Shown piece after piece: positions 46,761-60,348 of a DNA stretch of 64,000 nucleotides. The translations under genes were made by a program, and so were the position numbers. This DNA is from Circinella minor (Eukaryota; Mucoromycota; Mucoromycetes; Mucorales; Lichtheimiaceae): contig JAEPRB010000006.1 of assembly GCA_016758965.1 (NCBI GenBank), positions 124,001-188,000 of the forward strand, written 5' to 3'. The notes beneath the pieces are model-generated. The model did not search any database, was not told where the DNA came from, and saw only the letters and a list, made by a program, of their open reading frames with translations. Each line of letters opens with the position of its first letter. Within the stretch, counting starts at the first letter, position 1.

Positions 46761-47460
46761 TCACAGTTTGATGAATTCTTCAACCTCGAGCCATTCAATA
46801 TTGGATCCAAGAACGCCACTTTTTGAATCCAACATATCACAATAGCTCTCCTCCCACGAGGTCCCCCAGCCAAAAGGCTCCACCACGCCATCGTCTTCAT
46901 CCCCACTACTGCTATCTTCATACTCGGCGCTCGTCCCTTGAGTCTCATCTTCTTCATCACTTGACACATTAGTGCCTTCGCAGCTTCCTTTGCTGACTTC
47001 TTTTTTCAACCGATAGTACATCTAAAAATGATGGTTGAATTGTTTTCATTATTATCTCACACTCCTCTCCCATTTATAAATCTCTTACCATTAGTACTAT
47101 CAGTGAAATGCATTCATGTAGAATGTGGTCTAGCCAAGGTTTAATTCGGGCACCTCGTTGGTCACTGAAAAGGACAGACTGAATACAGTCAAGTATTGCT
47201 TTTGAAAACAAAAACCTGCCATATGTGATATATTGGGCCTTCATGAATCTATTATTAAAAGGGAATGTATATTATTACACAAGTAAAACAGAAAAATGTA
47301 TTCTATATTAACAAAGTTTTAACATTACTTACGACAGGCCTTTTTTTAGCAACACGTATATTTTGCTACGGTTTTTAATACCAGGCGGGGAAAACCTGGT
47401 AGAAGAGAACTCGTAGTGGTGCATCCAATACCTGACTACATTATGAAGCTGGGTCCTCAT
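46761..47460 (-). CDS. Unknown protein with acidic C-terminal part
   Basis: Three exons, 47460-47333, 47248-47089 and 47021-46761, are joined in phase at GT-AG sites, giving 182 residues from MRTQLHNVVRYWMHHYEF. The coding frame is open upstream of this Met to an AG, so a further 5' exon is possible. The N-terminal half is basic (RFSPPGIKNRSKIYVLLKK) and helical (GRFLFSKAILDCIQSVLF; HILHECISLIVLMMYYRLKK). The C-terminal half is acidic/Ser-rich (SSDEEDETQGTSAEYEDSS) and ends WLEVEEFIKL. No family is recognised. The phase-consistent joins argue that it is or recently was a real gene. Confidence 0.5.
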
Positions 47461-50400
47461 AGAGCGAGGTACTATGAACTAATAGAAATATATTTATAAA
47501 TCATTTTAATCAATTTCTTTTTATCAAACGCGTCCCCGATAATACATAACAAATATAGTATATATTTGTTCGACATGTGCATAATTGTTTTTATCATTCC
47601 AAAAAAAAATACATGTATTCAAAAAAAAAATACTTACTTTGTCCTGATCCATTCAACAAATCATAACATTTGAATCATGTAAAAGTTTTTTCTATGTAAT
47701 TAGGTAGTAAAGTATAGATCAGAGTTCAGTCTATAACTTGTTTTAAATTGAAAACATAAAAAAAAAGTAGAGTAGTATATATTTTATTTTCATACCAAAT
47801 CCACGAGATCCAACAGAATCCGGGAGGAATAGATGCTTTTTTCCAACTAATATTTCGAAATGCTTGAATTTGAGAAGACAAATAAAATCACGCGAGTCTT
47901 TTTTTTTTCACCAAACAAATTCAGTGTGGAAGAAAAAAAAAAGGTCAAGGTGGGTCTGTGCTTTTCATTCGGAGTTAGGTTGTGAAGCAATCTGTAACTG
48001 AGGAACAAAACTTTGATCACCATAACAAAGTTACTTCTTTACCCGTTTTCTTTAACTCGTCATCCTTTTCAAGTTTTTACTAATATAAGCTTATATTTTA
48101 CTTAATAGTACTGTTCTCTATTCTGTGCTTTAAATTAATTAAAGACAGTTATGGCATTGAAATTCAAATTTGGAAAAGGGTCACAAAAAAAAAAGTTATA
48201 AAGGCTGTCTCCTTTTGAAGCGAGCTTTTTTTTTGCTTCAGATCAAGAGGTAGGCAGTCAATGGGTTAGGGCAGTTGGTTCGATCTGGTCAATCCGTCCG
48301 AGGGCTAAATTAAAGCTTTTTGTCCAGTGTTTACTTTTTTTCTTCTCTTTTTTTCCTTTTTCACTGGAAAAACTGGAGGATACCCAATTCAATAAGAAAA
48401 TGATAAAAAAAAAAAATAAGTGTTATAATTATTATTTTAATAATAATGTTATGCTCATCGAGAGCTTAGCATTTTGCTATTAATTTTTTTTTTGTTGATG
48501 CTGTTTTGTTTTCATGGCATTAAATAAAGTGTTGTTTATTTGTTTTTTTTTAAAAAAAAATCTGCATTCCTGTTACTGTGGTAACGTGCACAGACCTAAA
48601 AGAAACACGCGGATATTTTTATTTTCAACCAGTCGGTCCATTTCACTGCTTTGTTTCTTTGGCCACAGCAACCACATATAAAAAAAAATATGCAAAGTAT
48701 CACTACTAATTTGCAATCAAATATAATCAAAACATAAAAGATCTTGATGGATTTTTTTTTTTGTTTGACATTGTAATATTTCAATTTTCATTTTCTTGAG
48801 TTGAAAAAGCATGCTTGACAGCAATGCTATAACATGTAAAAATAGATACAGAGATATTCGCATACCAAAATATATTCAAGTTATTGAGGAGAAAAGACTT
48901 TTGTGTGCATTATCAAGTTCGATCCTACGAAATAGTAACAAAGCGTTGCGATTATACTGTCTTCGGATACAGATAAAAAAGAATGTCGATGATCGACGTT
49001 GTAAAATTTGTGAGCGAAAAAAAAAGAGACATATTTATCAACGCAGTACTTTTTGAAGTATGCACGTAAATCGAAGTATCAAATATACTATTGAAGTAAG
49101 AGTATTTAAATCAATATATGACATACTTATTATTCTATTGTACATACAAGAGTCGTTCTTATTTAATTAACAATTTAACAATACGTAATTTGATACAGAA
49201 TTTATTCATTACGAAATTAATAATTGTATTATATATTAAAGTTTACTGTATACGGACCAAGAACAGAATCAATTTTGTTCATTAAAAAAATGGCATAGCT
49301 CAACATGTTCGTCTTGTTGATAACACCTGTGTCAGTCCAATCAAGTTTTTGGAAAAATTGATTGAATCTTTCCCCCCCCCCGTGGATCATTATCTGTTTT
49401 TTGGTCTTCAATGCTTTATAGACGTATCATTTAAATAAAAACTCAATTAAAATTGTTAATTGTGCCTATCGAAATTACTTGAAACAATGGCTTCGCGCGA
49501 AAATAACGGACGTCTGAATTACAATCCCTATGTCCAAGTATTCTTTCATCTCAACTACTAACAATGTGATTTATCGTGTTAATGAATATAGTCCATTTTA
49601 TCAGATGTGAAATATGTTTTCCAACAAAGATCCATGATGGCCAATAACCTATAAAACAAATAACTACCATACAATATTAGAGTCAATTTCTTTTTGATCT
49701 AACTATATAACATGTATCTTATGCAGTTTGAACGAAAAAGTTGAATATGATGCTTATATGTAAATACCATTTAAACCCAATAGCACTCAGTTTGAATATT
49801 TGAACCTACTACTATATAACTCGTTTACAAACGATAATTTTATTATAATTTTTAAATTATGTAGTAGATATTGAGATTCCAGATAGAATTATAGTTTGAA
49901 GCTAAAGAAGTTGAATTAGTTAATCCATCTTCAGACCATAAATACTTTATCTTTTAACAATCTTCAATTGATTTCTCCCCACTCCTATTTTTATCCCTGA
50001 ACAATTCTGTTCTCTGCTAGTGATGTTTATTATACCGTTCCATTATAATAACAAATTTATTAACTATTTGTTTCAAATGCATGAGATCAAACGTACAATA
50101 TATCCCTTCAATATAAACTAATAATAATATATGTATCTGAATCATCATAAAATGTATAGTGTTAACTATTGTAAATGGTTACATAAAACACATGGACATT
50201 ATATAAAAAGAGTTTCTATTTCATTGAAACAAACAATGATAGGACTATTCATATTATAAAAATGACCAGTCTTATATCTGATTTGACTTTAAAAGATTGA
50301 AAGAATCCTAATTTTTTATCAATTTACAAAAGAAAATAAATCCATTTATAGAATCAATTTCCAAGGCAGTAAAAAATGTACACATGATAAATACAAATGG

Positions 50401-51349
50401 AGCAGGATATACTATTTATGGTGGTTACCATTATTACAAAATACGCTTTTCACCTTTTTTACGTACATAGATTAATTCTATGATCACTTTCTAGAATTCA
50501 ATGGAAAAGTCATAGTATAATAATAGTTTAGCCTCTTCTTTATTTTTTTTAATTCATAAGTATACGTAGCCAAAAAAAAAATGTGTCGATAAAAAAAAAT
50601 AGAGAAAAAAAAATTATTTAGTTTTGTCATTCTTTACAATGTTAACACATTATCATGAGTGAATAATTGAATACGTAGATAAATAAATATATATTTTTAG
50701 TCCTTATCTCACTTTGTTTTTCTTTTGGTAACTCTATGCAGGTCAAAACAATGTTCCTTTGCTTTTTAAAACATGTCGGGAATTCTTATTTTGGTTTCTG
50801 CAGAAAAGCAAAGGTATTCCCACACATGACTCAATTTATTTATTTACAATAATGATATGATATATTACAGAAAAAGAAAAAAGATCTACAAACCAAAAGA
50901 CTTGAAATGGATAAGGTTCACGGACAAATTTTCCGGACAATTTTTTCGAATCTCAGAGGAAGGGGGATAATGATAAAAGGTACATTTTTCTTTTTAAAAG
51001 TAGTATTTGTGAAACCCCCAATCTAAAAAAAATTATTTACACTTGAATCAAAAATTTTTCTATTTCTCTTTGGCAGTTTGGTATTTAGATGGTTGTACCA
51101 AAAAAAAAAAATAGCATTTATTTCACCATAGGTTCATAATATTAAACAACATGCTTTTTTTTTCAAAATGTATAATCAAAATAAACAATACGTAAAAAAA
51201 AGCAGTATATATAATATGATAAAAGAAATGGGTTATTATGATTTAGTTAAATGAATACGTAAATAAAATAATGAGTTAAATTGATAGGTAAGTAAAAGAG
51301 AGAAGGAATGGGGTATCAATATTAGTTTCTTGTCGCTCTATATCATGCA
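47461..51349. other. long AT-rich region, no supported gene
   Basis: About 3.9 kb without a convincing gene. There is an 81-codon plus-strand frame at 48811-49056 ending RRCKICERKKKRHIYQRSTF and a 60-codon minus frame at 49229-49411; neither has splice partners or a known motif. The remainder is AT-rich with poly(A)/poly(T) runs. Confidence 0.4.
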
Positions 51350-51853
51350 TTATGTTGTTTGTTGATGATTAAGTTCTTCTTCATGTTTTGAAGTAGAGTT
51401 GCTTAAAGTACTACTATTATTATTTCTTAATGTTGTCATGGTAATCGAACGTGTGCCATCACTTCTAAGTTCAGAAGAAAAAGTAGTATCGTCTTTCATT
51501 GTGACATCTTGTTGTATCGAATCAACAATCTTTTTTTTATTCTCATTTTTATTATCTGTTGATATTTCCTGTTCTTGTTGAAGTAGAGGTAGAGATGATT
51601 TTGAGATATGAACAACAGGTTTTTTAAATGGAAATATCCCACTGGTTAATTGAGAAGAATAATGTTGTCGTTGTTGTGCTGTAACAGAACTGAGCTTTTT
51701 TTGTATCCTTGACCCTTGACATGAACTTGACATACCTCCACTAAATTGTGTACTAAATGTTTGTTGTTGATGAACTGAAAGATGATGACCAAATCGCATC
51801 ATAATATGATTTAAATATTCTGGATGATGATGATGTTTTTCTAATGGGTGCAT
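51350..51853 (-). CDS. Low-complexity hypothetical protein (Ser/Gln/Asn-rich)
   Basis: A single open frame of 167 residues from MHPLEKHHHHPEYL, rich in Ser, Thr, Gln, Asn and His and probably disordered. Short basic clusters (RIQKKL, FPFKKP) could be modification or targeting sites, but nothing is diagnostic. The frame is long for this AT-rich sequence, which supports it as real. It is divergent from NIC96 across 1.7 kb. Confidence 0.5.
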   Translation of the reverse strand: MHPLEKHHHHPEYLNHIMMRFGHHLSVHQQQTFSTQFSGGMSSSCQGSRIQKKLSSVTAQQRQHYSSQLTSGIFPFKKPVVHISKSSLPLLQQEQEISTDNKNENKKKIVDSIQQDVTMKDDTTFSSELRSDGTRSITMTTLRNNNSSTLSNSTSKHEEELNHQQTT

Positions 51854-53592
51854 TTTTGTGTAAAATAGACGTTTTGTGAGAAAAAAAGAAAAAAAACAAA
51901 GAATAATACCGTGGGTGTAAATATCCCAAATTCAGATTATTACTTGAAATACCATTTTCTTTTATATAAAAAAAAATTATTATTTTACAAAAAAAAAAAA
52001 AAAATTAAAGTTAATACATCTTTGGGGGGGTTAGAGAGAGAAAAGTAAAAACGAAGTCCGGAAAGTTGGTTACGTACGGAGAATTTTACATATATATATT
52101 TTTATATTTTTAATCGAGATCTACTATTATCACATGATTTAAAATAAATTTTTATACAGTAAAAAAAAAAGGGTGGATGATCCCAAGTGATAGATTTACA
52201 CAGCCAAAAAAAAAAAAAAAATTGTATAAGAAACCTAATACATGTGTTAAGAAACCCAAGGGAAATTAATTATGGAAAATAAAATAATAAATTCTCCTCG
52301 TTACATCCCCACCCCCCCTCTCCCCTTTCCTTTATTTGATTGATAAGAATTTTGATTGTTATATTTATTTTTGTTTTTCTTTGAATTCCTTTTTTACACA
52401 AATATTTAAATCATGCATAAATAATATAGTCAACAGACTAACTTATCTATTATTATTATTAGTATTTCTACATTCTGATAATTTTTTTATACGTATTAAC
52501 CAAAATATAGATAAATAAAAATAAAAATAAAGGTTCTTTATCTCACCACACCATTAATTATTGTTTTTATAAAGAAAAAAAAATACTATAAAAAAAAAAG
52601 GGATACCATTTGTCATAATTACATACAAGTCTTCTCATTGATGTTAAAAAAAAGTAGGTAGATATTGTTTTTTATTTATAAATAGAATGTGTTAAGTCTT
52701 AGTGTATCGATGGTATTGGTGTATTAGTAGTTATGGTAACATTGCTTGGCAAAATTGACACCTTGTCATATAATAACAAATCAAATATTAGAAGAATATT
52801 TTAATAATCAAAAGTGATTATAACTCTATGTATTGTACTTACTAATTAATTAAATAGATAAAATGAACGATTAAATATTATCAAGTAGATCATTTGTAAA
52901 GTAATACTTATGAAAATAATCACTCTATATACTGGATTTGTATTCATTTCCGGGCACAATCCTCAATTTTTTTTTTTCGCTTATGATAGGTGATACTTGG
53001 TTAATCCCATAAAAGGATGTGTAGCAAATACGAACCAAAAAAATAATTGATATCAGTCGCGAAAAACTCTCCCTATCATTTGTGTAAATTTCTAATCTTC
53101 ACAAGTGGATCTTGTGGACCTCATAAGTAAGAAAATTATATACGTATTATAAGCGAAAAATATCTCCATCATAAGCGAACAAAACCGCGAGAAAAATTAC
53201 TCTTACAAGCGAAAAAAAAATTGAGAGAGGTGTCCATACGTAGAAATGAATGCAAAGTCCTTTCTATATGCTGCTTTATTTTATTACATTAATACATAGT
53301 AACTTCTCTTTTTAAATTAAATCTGCTAAATGTATATATTATAATAAATTATCTTTTACTATATGATATCATAAAATTCCATAATATCAAAGAATATAAA
53401 ACTTTATATTCTTTCCAATCTATTAACCACAAAATATTCTGGGAGAGTGAGAGCGGGGATTTCTTTTTTCTTGTTACATGTATATATATATTTTTTTTTT
53501 TTTTGGCGTGTTCTATACGGAAGTGAATTTTTTTTTTTTTTTTGCAATCCCTTCAAAGAAGAAGGAACGAAACCGAAAACTCAAAATATAAC
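51854..53592. other. Divergent intergenic region upstream of NIC96
   Basis: AT-rich, with many poly(A)/poly(T) tracts and isolated G or C runs (near 52024 and 52311). It contains the upstream regions of both the low-complexity ORF and NIC96. The 60-codon frame at 52336-52518 is treated as chance. Confidence 0.45.
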
Positions 53593-54217
53593 ATGGCATC
53601 AGAAATATTTAAAAAATTATATGAAAGTTCAAAATTACTTGTTCAGCCAGTTCATCATGATCAATTACCTGTATTAGAACGTGGTTTAGATCAGATCGAT
53701 ACTGAAACGCGACGATTGTTTGGTAAAAACAAAGCTGATCAGGAACAAACAGCGCATGCGTAAGTTTTCTTTCTTATTAAAAAAAATAGTTCTTGTAATT
53801 TTTGAAAAAAAAAAAAACCAACTTACTTACACATATACATACATACACACGCGTGTATTTATTCCTGGTTTTTTTTTTTTTGTTCTTATTCTTATTATAA
53901 CCATGTAACATAAATTATAGTCATTTCTTTTTAGCACAAAATGGAATTAATACTCAAGATTTAACACAAAAGTTGGATGCAATGGATACAGCTCAGATCT
54001 TTCAACCTACCGATACGATTAACGATACAGACGTAGAAGTAAGTTATACGAAACAACACGACAATGTTTTTTTTAAAACTAAATATATATTTAATATTAT
54101 AGAAATATTTAGAACAAGCTCATGAACGTAGTATTATTGAAGCAATTGAAGAATCACAACGCAATGTAATTAAATATAAAATAGTTAAAGGAAGAAAAGA
54201 AAGAGATATTTATAAAT

Positions 54218-54259
<42 letters not shown>

Positions 54260-57200
54260 TAACCATTGATTTCGAAGAATTAAATGAACAAATGATGGAA
54301 GATAATTGGCGTACAACAAGTCGACGTATTTTAGAAGAATATGATCATCATCAAAATACAAGTGTATTTGAAGATGATAAATTTATAAAGGTTTTTTATA
54401 ATTTTTTTTTTTATATATACTTATAAGACTACATTATTTATTATGATTCTTTTGTTTCTTTAGTCTACTACAATGACTCCTTCATTTCGTCAACGTATAT
54501 TGGATTATGCAACTATTATTCCTAAATTAAATGATGCAAGAGTTGCTCAAAAAGATTTTCCTATTGTTGAAGAATTTGCAAAATTATCAAAATCAGTGGA
54601 TTCAGATCGTATTCATGATCGTAATTTGGATATTTGGAAATTATTAAGTAACTTGGTTGGCGTTACTGAATCCAATGATAATAATAATATGAATGAATTA
54701 CAAAAAAAATATTCACAATTACAACAAGATGATCCAAATATGGATCATATGACTCGACAATTAATTGCTGCAGCAAAGAATTGGTTGGAAAAAGAGTAAA
54801 GTTATCTTCTTCTTTTTATATATATATATATATCTTATGTGTTGTATGATATCATTTCATTGAAGGATACAAATCTAATAATTTTTTTTTTAGATATACT
54901 GAATATATTGATGATGAATTAGTACGACATGCTCGAGATGCTAAAGCAGGTGGTGTACCTTCCCCTGCTCATCGTATTCGTGTATTTATGAATCTTAAAT
55001 TTAAAAAAGGTTCTGGAGAATGGTCTGATCCACGATATGAGGTAATAATAATAATAATATTTTTGTTGTATATAATAAAATATAAAATTTCATTCATTCA
55101 TGATATATATATATATATATCTATAATTTTTATAGGTTGTTAATGGTACAGCTATTTGGACTTATTTATACTTACTTATTCGTAGTGGACATTCCAAACA
55201 AGCATTACAATATGTGAAAGAAAATGAATCATTATTCAGTTCTGAACCTCAATTTGTTCATTATTTTACTGAATATATGGAATCACCTGAAAGACGATTA
55301 CGAAAAGCTACTTATGATGCTGTTGTAGCTGATTATCAACGTTTAGAATATGGACAACAAAATGCGGATCCTTATAAATTAATTTTATATCGAATCATTG
55401 GACGTTGTGGATTAAATAAGAAAAGATTACCTGAAATTGGTACAACAGAAGATTATATGTGGCTTCAGGTAACCAAAAAATAAAAGAAGTTATAAATGAG
55501 TTATTACTAATTAATATTAATATATTTAGCTTTCATTGGTACGACAAACAATGAATGGTGAAGAATATGGTTATCAACGATATAATTTGAATGATATACA
55601 AAATCTTATTTTAAGTTTCAAGGCGAATGAATTTGATAATAATGGAAGTAATCCTAGAAATTATTTCATGGTCTTGTTATTAACATTACAATTTGAAAGG
55701 GTACTATACATATATATATATATATATATTTGAAAACTTTTAAAGTAAAACATTAAAAAAGAGATGACTAGTATTAAATTTGTTGGATATATATATATTT
55801 ATATATTTATATAGGCTATCAATTATTTGTATAAGAATGAAAAGACTCGATTAGAAGCAGTTCATTTTGCTATCGCTCTCGCTTATTATGGTTTATTACG
55901 AATTCCAGAAAATCCATTAACAAGAAGTATTGATTTATGTAAGTAGATGAGGAGAGAAATTTATTTAAAGTTATTATTATTAATATAACTCATCAAAAAA
56001 CTTTTATATATATGTATATATATATAGTGGTGATTGAAAATGATGAACCTCCAAGTCTAAACTTTGCTCGACTGATATACCAATATACACGTATTTTTGC
56101 AACTATCAATAATAATACAACACCACAAGATCAAAATAATACACTTAAAGAACAATATACACTTAATTATCTTTATCTTCTGACCCTTTATTCTGATCGA
56201 CAACACTATGATTCTGATGATATGATCAGTTTATGTCATCAATATATTCGAGAATTAGTTTTGGGAAGTAAAGATCCTAAGATTATTTTGGGGACACGAT
56301 CACCAGAACAAGGACGTCAGGTAAAAAAAATTTACTATCTTTTTCTGATATAAAATGTTTTCATATCTAATAACTTTAATATATATATAAATATATAGCG
56401 TGGATTATTGGATACTTATAAATATTTAATTGGTATTACAAGTGAACGAGGTTTTATTCAAGCTATTTTACAACCACTTGCAGAAAAATATACACAAGAA
56501 GGAAAATATTCAGAAGCAGTATTTGTATATGAACTCACAGTGGTAAGCTCTTTTTTTTTTCAAATGAAACCAAATGATATAAAATATTTATATTTATATT
56601 TATATATATATATATATATATAGGATTATAATAAGGTGGTTGATATCCTAAATAAGCAATTAAGTGATGCATTACAACAACCTCCAGCAACTGACCCAGA
56701 TCAAACGTTACGCCGACGTACATCAGATGAAGAAATCATTCACTTTTCACTTGGAAGATTAGCTGATTATGAAAAACAACAACATATAGGAGCTCATATT
56801 AAAGATTCTAAAAAACATACGGTTCAAGTATTAATCAACTTTTTACGATCACGTAGTTTATATGAAGAAGGTTTATATGAACAAGCACTTCAAGTGATCT
56901 ATCAAAGTGGTGTAATCCCTTTACAAGATGATTTTGGACAGGTGCAACGTGCAGCTGAACAATTTGAACGATTAGATGAAGGTATTAGTAAAAATGTTCC
57001 AGATATGTTATTAATGGTAACAGATATGTTACTTAAATTATGGACCACTTTTACTGGACCTAAACTTGTATCTCAGCCAGCAGCTAAAGAGGTAAAAATG
57101 AGTCTGCTTTAAATTTGAAAGGGAGGGATAAAGGTTTAAACAGAACATTTCGGAGTTTCGTTTTTTAAAAAAAAAGATAATTAACTTTCTAATAAACAAC

Positions 57201-57432
57201 TTAGACGGTTTCAAGAATCGAGGAGCATATTCGAGCTGTTTTATCATTTGTTGGTATGATACAATTTAAAATGCCAGCTGATACTATTACAAAATTGAAT
57301 AGGTAAATATTATTGGGGAATGATATAATGATTATTATTGAATGAAAAAAAAAATATTAACTTTAATTTTTTTTACTTTAAAAAAGAGCTGAAATGATGA
57401 TGTCGGCTCATACTCATACATACACTCCCTAA
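53593..57432 (+). CDS. NIC96: Nucleoporin NIC96 (Nup93 homologue)
   Basis: Fourteen exons: 53593-53759, 53921-54038, 54103-54165, 54259-54390, 54464-54795, 54894-55041, 55136-55468, 55530-55700, 55815-55938, 56028-56320, 56399-56542, 56624-57091, 57205-57302 and 57387-57432. All joins are GT-AG and in phase, giving 878 residues (yeast Nic96 839). The N-terminus MASEIFKKLYESSKLL precedes AHFFLAQNGINTQDLTQKL, a known Nic96/Nup93 signature. Then come FEELNEQMMEDNWRTTSRRI, DPRYEVVNGTAIWTYLYLLI, YRIIGRCGLNK, AVHFAIALAYYGLLRIP and FARLIYQYTRIFA, an alpha-helical solenoid. The protein scaffolds the inner ring of the nuclear pore. The last exon (46 nt) is short and its acceptor is purine-rich, so the C-terminal 15 residues are the least certain. 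Confidence 0.95.
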
Positions 57433-57599
57433 AGCTATTTCCCCAAAAAAACGCGGGCACGTGACTTAATCAAACCAGAAATATATTTTCCGTGACAACT
57501 TTTTTTTTTCTTTTCAGTAACAAATTCAAAATAATAATAAAAAGTATTGGGAACAATATTAAAGAAATTGATAAAAAGAATAAGAAAGCGAATAGGGTT

Positions 57600-58270
57600 T
57601 AAAATGTAACAGTGTAAGATGGGGAAAGCTTGTTTTATCAGATGTCATAATATATAAAAAATGACGTGTAAATATTTATGTGTTCCATCCGCAGCTGTTT
57701 TATTTACCTATCCAAGTAAATCGAGCTAGGAAATATGTTCTAAACAGTGTGTAGTATCAGGAAAGGAGGATGTCATGAGTTTTATATTGATGGAGCTCGA
57801 TAATAATAGTCCATCATATCTTTCATTGATTTATTCAACATGAAGTAGTAACTCAACATGTCACATACTAATTGCCTTATTTCTTATTGGTATTGGAAGA
57901 TTTGCAAATTTCGGAGCATGTTGTCAAGAAACTTCGTTTGGTATCCTCCCCGGACACAAACCTAAGAGCCCGTTATACTTTTTTTATCCTTTGGGTTCTT
58001 TTTTTTTTGTATTACTGGAATACACGTTATGATGTTTTTAAAACGTCTAAGTTGATAAATTAGCCCACGCATTCTTTTTATATTGGAAACTCCTGGATTT
58101 TATAGCACCACATAGATCACTTTTTCCTCAAATAAGAAGGTCATGACGTTTCGGATTTCATTTAGTTTAAATCTGTTTGGCTCAATTGTTAGGTTAAAAA
58201 ATGGGTGCCTGGTCTATCCCTTTTTTTTTTTTCAAAAAAGAAAAAAAGATGTATACGATAAACTTATTTG
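57600..58270. repeat. Dispersed direct repeat, copy 1
   Basis: Matches 61900-62545 in the same orientation: TGACGTGTAAATATT, TCATCCGCAGCTGTTTTATT, GTATTACTG.A.TACA, ATCATGACGTTTCG-type and TTCATTTAGTTTAAAT all recur in order with moderate divergence. It lies just downstream of NIC96. No coding frame is conserved between copies. Confidence 0.75.
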
Positions 58271-58640
58271 CTTTATCTCAATGTCCTCTTTAAACACAAC
58301 GTTCGGTTGAATATACTTGTTTGAGACGGTTCATATATTTGAAAAAAAGAATAGTTAAAAACCTTGTTGGGATGAAAAGGAAAAGGTTAAAGGAGGAAAT
58401 TTTTTCTATTTACAGTGTTTTGCGTTCAAAAATATAAAAATTGGGGAAAGGAAATCCATTTTTCAGCCTCTACCCATTCTTGCACACTGAGTGTAATTTT
58501 TTGCGTAACTAGTGTGAATAGCAAGAGTTCAATCCAAAAACAAAACAAAAAAAAAACCGTCAACAATGAAAAGATGTATGTAAGCGTCGAGAGATTTTTA
58601 TTTAAAGTATAAAAAGTGTTGTTGAAAGTGACGACTCCGG

Positions 58641-59306
58641 TCATAATAGTTTACATAGCAACTGTTTAGCAATTTCCTGAATGAGGTTGGTCAGCGCCTT
58701 GTCTTGCAAACTAAGAGGAAATGAATATTCCGTTCGCAAGTCCTATAAGATCGTTTTAGTCACATGAAAAAACCACAGCACCTCATCGATAGTAATACCT
58801 TTTGATTGCTCTTTCTTCAAAAGTCTACCAGCTTCCATAGCTACATATCCTCTGCTGTTATTCGGGTTTTAAAGGTCTTGGTTTTCACTAGCGATCGACT
58901 GCATTTAGTCACTAGATAATCATGAAAGTTATAAATATATTAGAAAGACAGTGTGAATTTTTTTTTTTTTAAAAAACACCAAAAAATTAAAACATATCTT
59001 ATCTACAGTCCCTTGCTGCATCAAGTGCTGTCAGCGCATCGCAGCGAGGGGCCCGGTGGACCGCTGTCGCATACAACGCTTCCCACTCCTGGTTGAAGCA
59101 CCAAGTCTTTCTCACCCCGTCTTGAATAAGATTCAATGACGAGTTGCTGGGCACAACATGTTCACAATAAACAGCAAGTAAATATACGCATCGCAGCGAG
59201 GGGCCCTGTGGACCGCTGTCGCATACAACACTTCCCACTCCTGGTTGAAGCACCAAGTCTTTCTCACCCCATCTTGAATAAGATTCAATGACGAGTTGCT
59301 GGGCAT
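58641..59306 (-). CDS. Small protein with tandemly duplicated first coding exon
   Basis: Four exons: 59306-59188, 59146-59007, 58840-58782 and 58742-58641. All are GT-AG and in phase, giving 139 residues. A pyrimidine-rich leader precedes ATG. Exons 1 and 2 are near-identical copies of one module (SLNLIQDGVRKTWCFNQEWE ... VHRAPRCDA); the 41-nt intron between them is built from the duplication junction and preserves frame. The rest reads LTALDAARDSMEAGRLLKKE, DLRTEYSFPLSLQDKAL and IQEIAKQLLCKLL, mostly helical. Without the repeat the protein would be about 100 residues. The family is not recognised. The duplicated exons are conspicuously GC-richer than their surroundings. Confidence 0.6.
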
Positions 59307-59450
59307 GGTTGAAAAGAGAGAAGAGAGCTATTTTTTTTTATTTTTTAAGCGCGTCGTCGGATTTTCAAAGAATATCACGCAGCATAATACGTACCTCCCT
59401 CTTATTTTATTTTTTTGAGGTTCTTTAACAATGCATACCATGGTTTACAG

Positions 59451-59988
59451 CGAGCTATCGAAGAATTCAAACACGCCGTAAAAACAAACAAAGAGCTGGC
59501 ATTTTAACTGATCAAGAACAACTTAGTAATTTAAAAGACCAGTTACATGTACCAGGTAAATATATTCGAAATTCAAACTTTATTATTTTGAACAACAAAC
59601 TAATTCACGTTGAAAAGATTTTTGGACTCGTGTCGTTTGGAATGCTTGGTCTGTTACATGTTATGATCAAGTGGCCACAAAAAACATAATAGGTAGGATT
59701 GAACAAAAACCGTGCTCATGAATTCTTACAACAAGATTTGACTGAAGTACTTGAAGTTCTTGACCCAAAAGGAAGGAGATACCAACGGGCTAAACAAATG
59801 GAAAAGGATTTATTAAAAAAAGTGAGTACTTTTACTGCCAATCCCCTACTCTTCTCTTATTTGTGCCAGTGATATGGTTTAATAATTCTCTTTATTTTTG
59901 ACAGCGTGCGGCAACGACGCCTATAATTTACAGTTTTGAAGCTTGTTTGCTATTAATAATACTTTCAGTAGCACGAAGCGTCAGTTAG
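59451..59988 (+). CDS. Unknown basic helical protein (5' end unresolved)
   Basis: Three phase-consistent exons, 59451-59555, 59697-59821 and 59905-59988. They encode SYRRIQTRRKNKQRAGIL, TDQEQLSNLKDQLHVPGLNK, NRAHEFLQQDLTEVLEVLD and GRRYQRAKQMEKDLLKKRA, then a hydrophobic C-terminus (FEACLLLIILSVARSVS) that may be a membrane segment. Exon 59451 begins after a good acceptor, so upstream coding sequence should exist. A candidate 5' exon ends near 59384, before GTACCT, but has no obvious ATG. The family is not recognised; it could be a gene fragment. Confidence 0.4.
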
Positions 59989-60015
59989 CAGAAGTATGTA
60001 GCAACACATACATAA

Positions 60016-60348
60016 TCAAAAGAAATTGTCACTAAAATATAACATCAACACTAGGACCATTTTAAAAACGAAGCCATTGCTCGCGCTGCTTCGACGTATA
60101 CATCGGCTTCGTTCTTTCCTAGTCATTGGAAGCCACATTATGGGGTCCACTCCTAATGTGTTGCGACCCCCTGCAAGAGTTTTTAATCCACTGAGTTCAG
60201 CCCTTTTGGAAGAAAGATTATTATTGCTATGTTGACTTGTTGCTGATTTGAGATCGGTTAGCGATGGTGGTTCTGTGTGTTGTTGTATAAGTTGGGTATA
60301 CCACTCTACAGGACTTTGCTTTCGATCACGCCCACGAACAGAAATTTT
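60016..60348 (-). other. Coding-like minus-strand frame without a clear start
   Basis: About 110 codons read VRGRDRKQSPVEWYTQLIQQ, then SATSQHSNNNLSSKRAELSG and GVDPIMWLPMTRKERSR. Composition is protein-like and unlike the AT-rich spacer, but no in-phase acceptor joins it to the exon at 60468-60502, and the exon model at 60306-60352 reads a different frame. It may be the frameshifted 3' part of that gene, or a relic. Confidence 0.3.

Noticed and set aside
46281..46969. Minus-strand frames overlapping and following the acidic-protein gene
   Set aside because: The phase-consistent exon chain uses the other frame and stops at 46761; these are alternative-frame readings.
48250..48310. Possible tRNA or tRNA-derived SINE (contains GGTTCGATCTGG)
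   Set aside because: The B-box-like string lies only about 26 bp from the nearest A-box-like sequence, and no acceptor stem or cloverleaf can be drawn.
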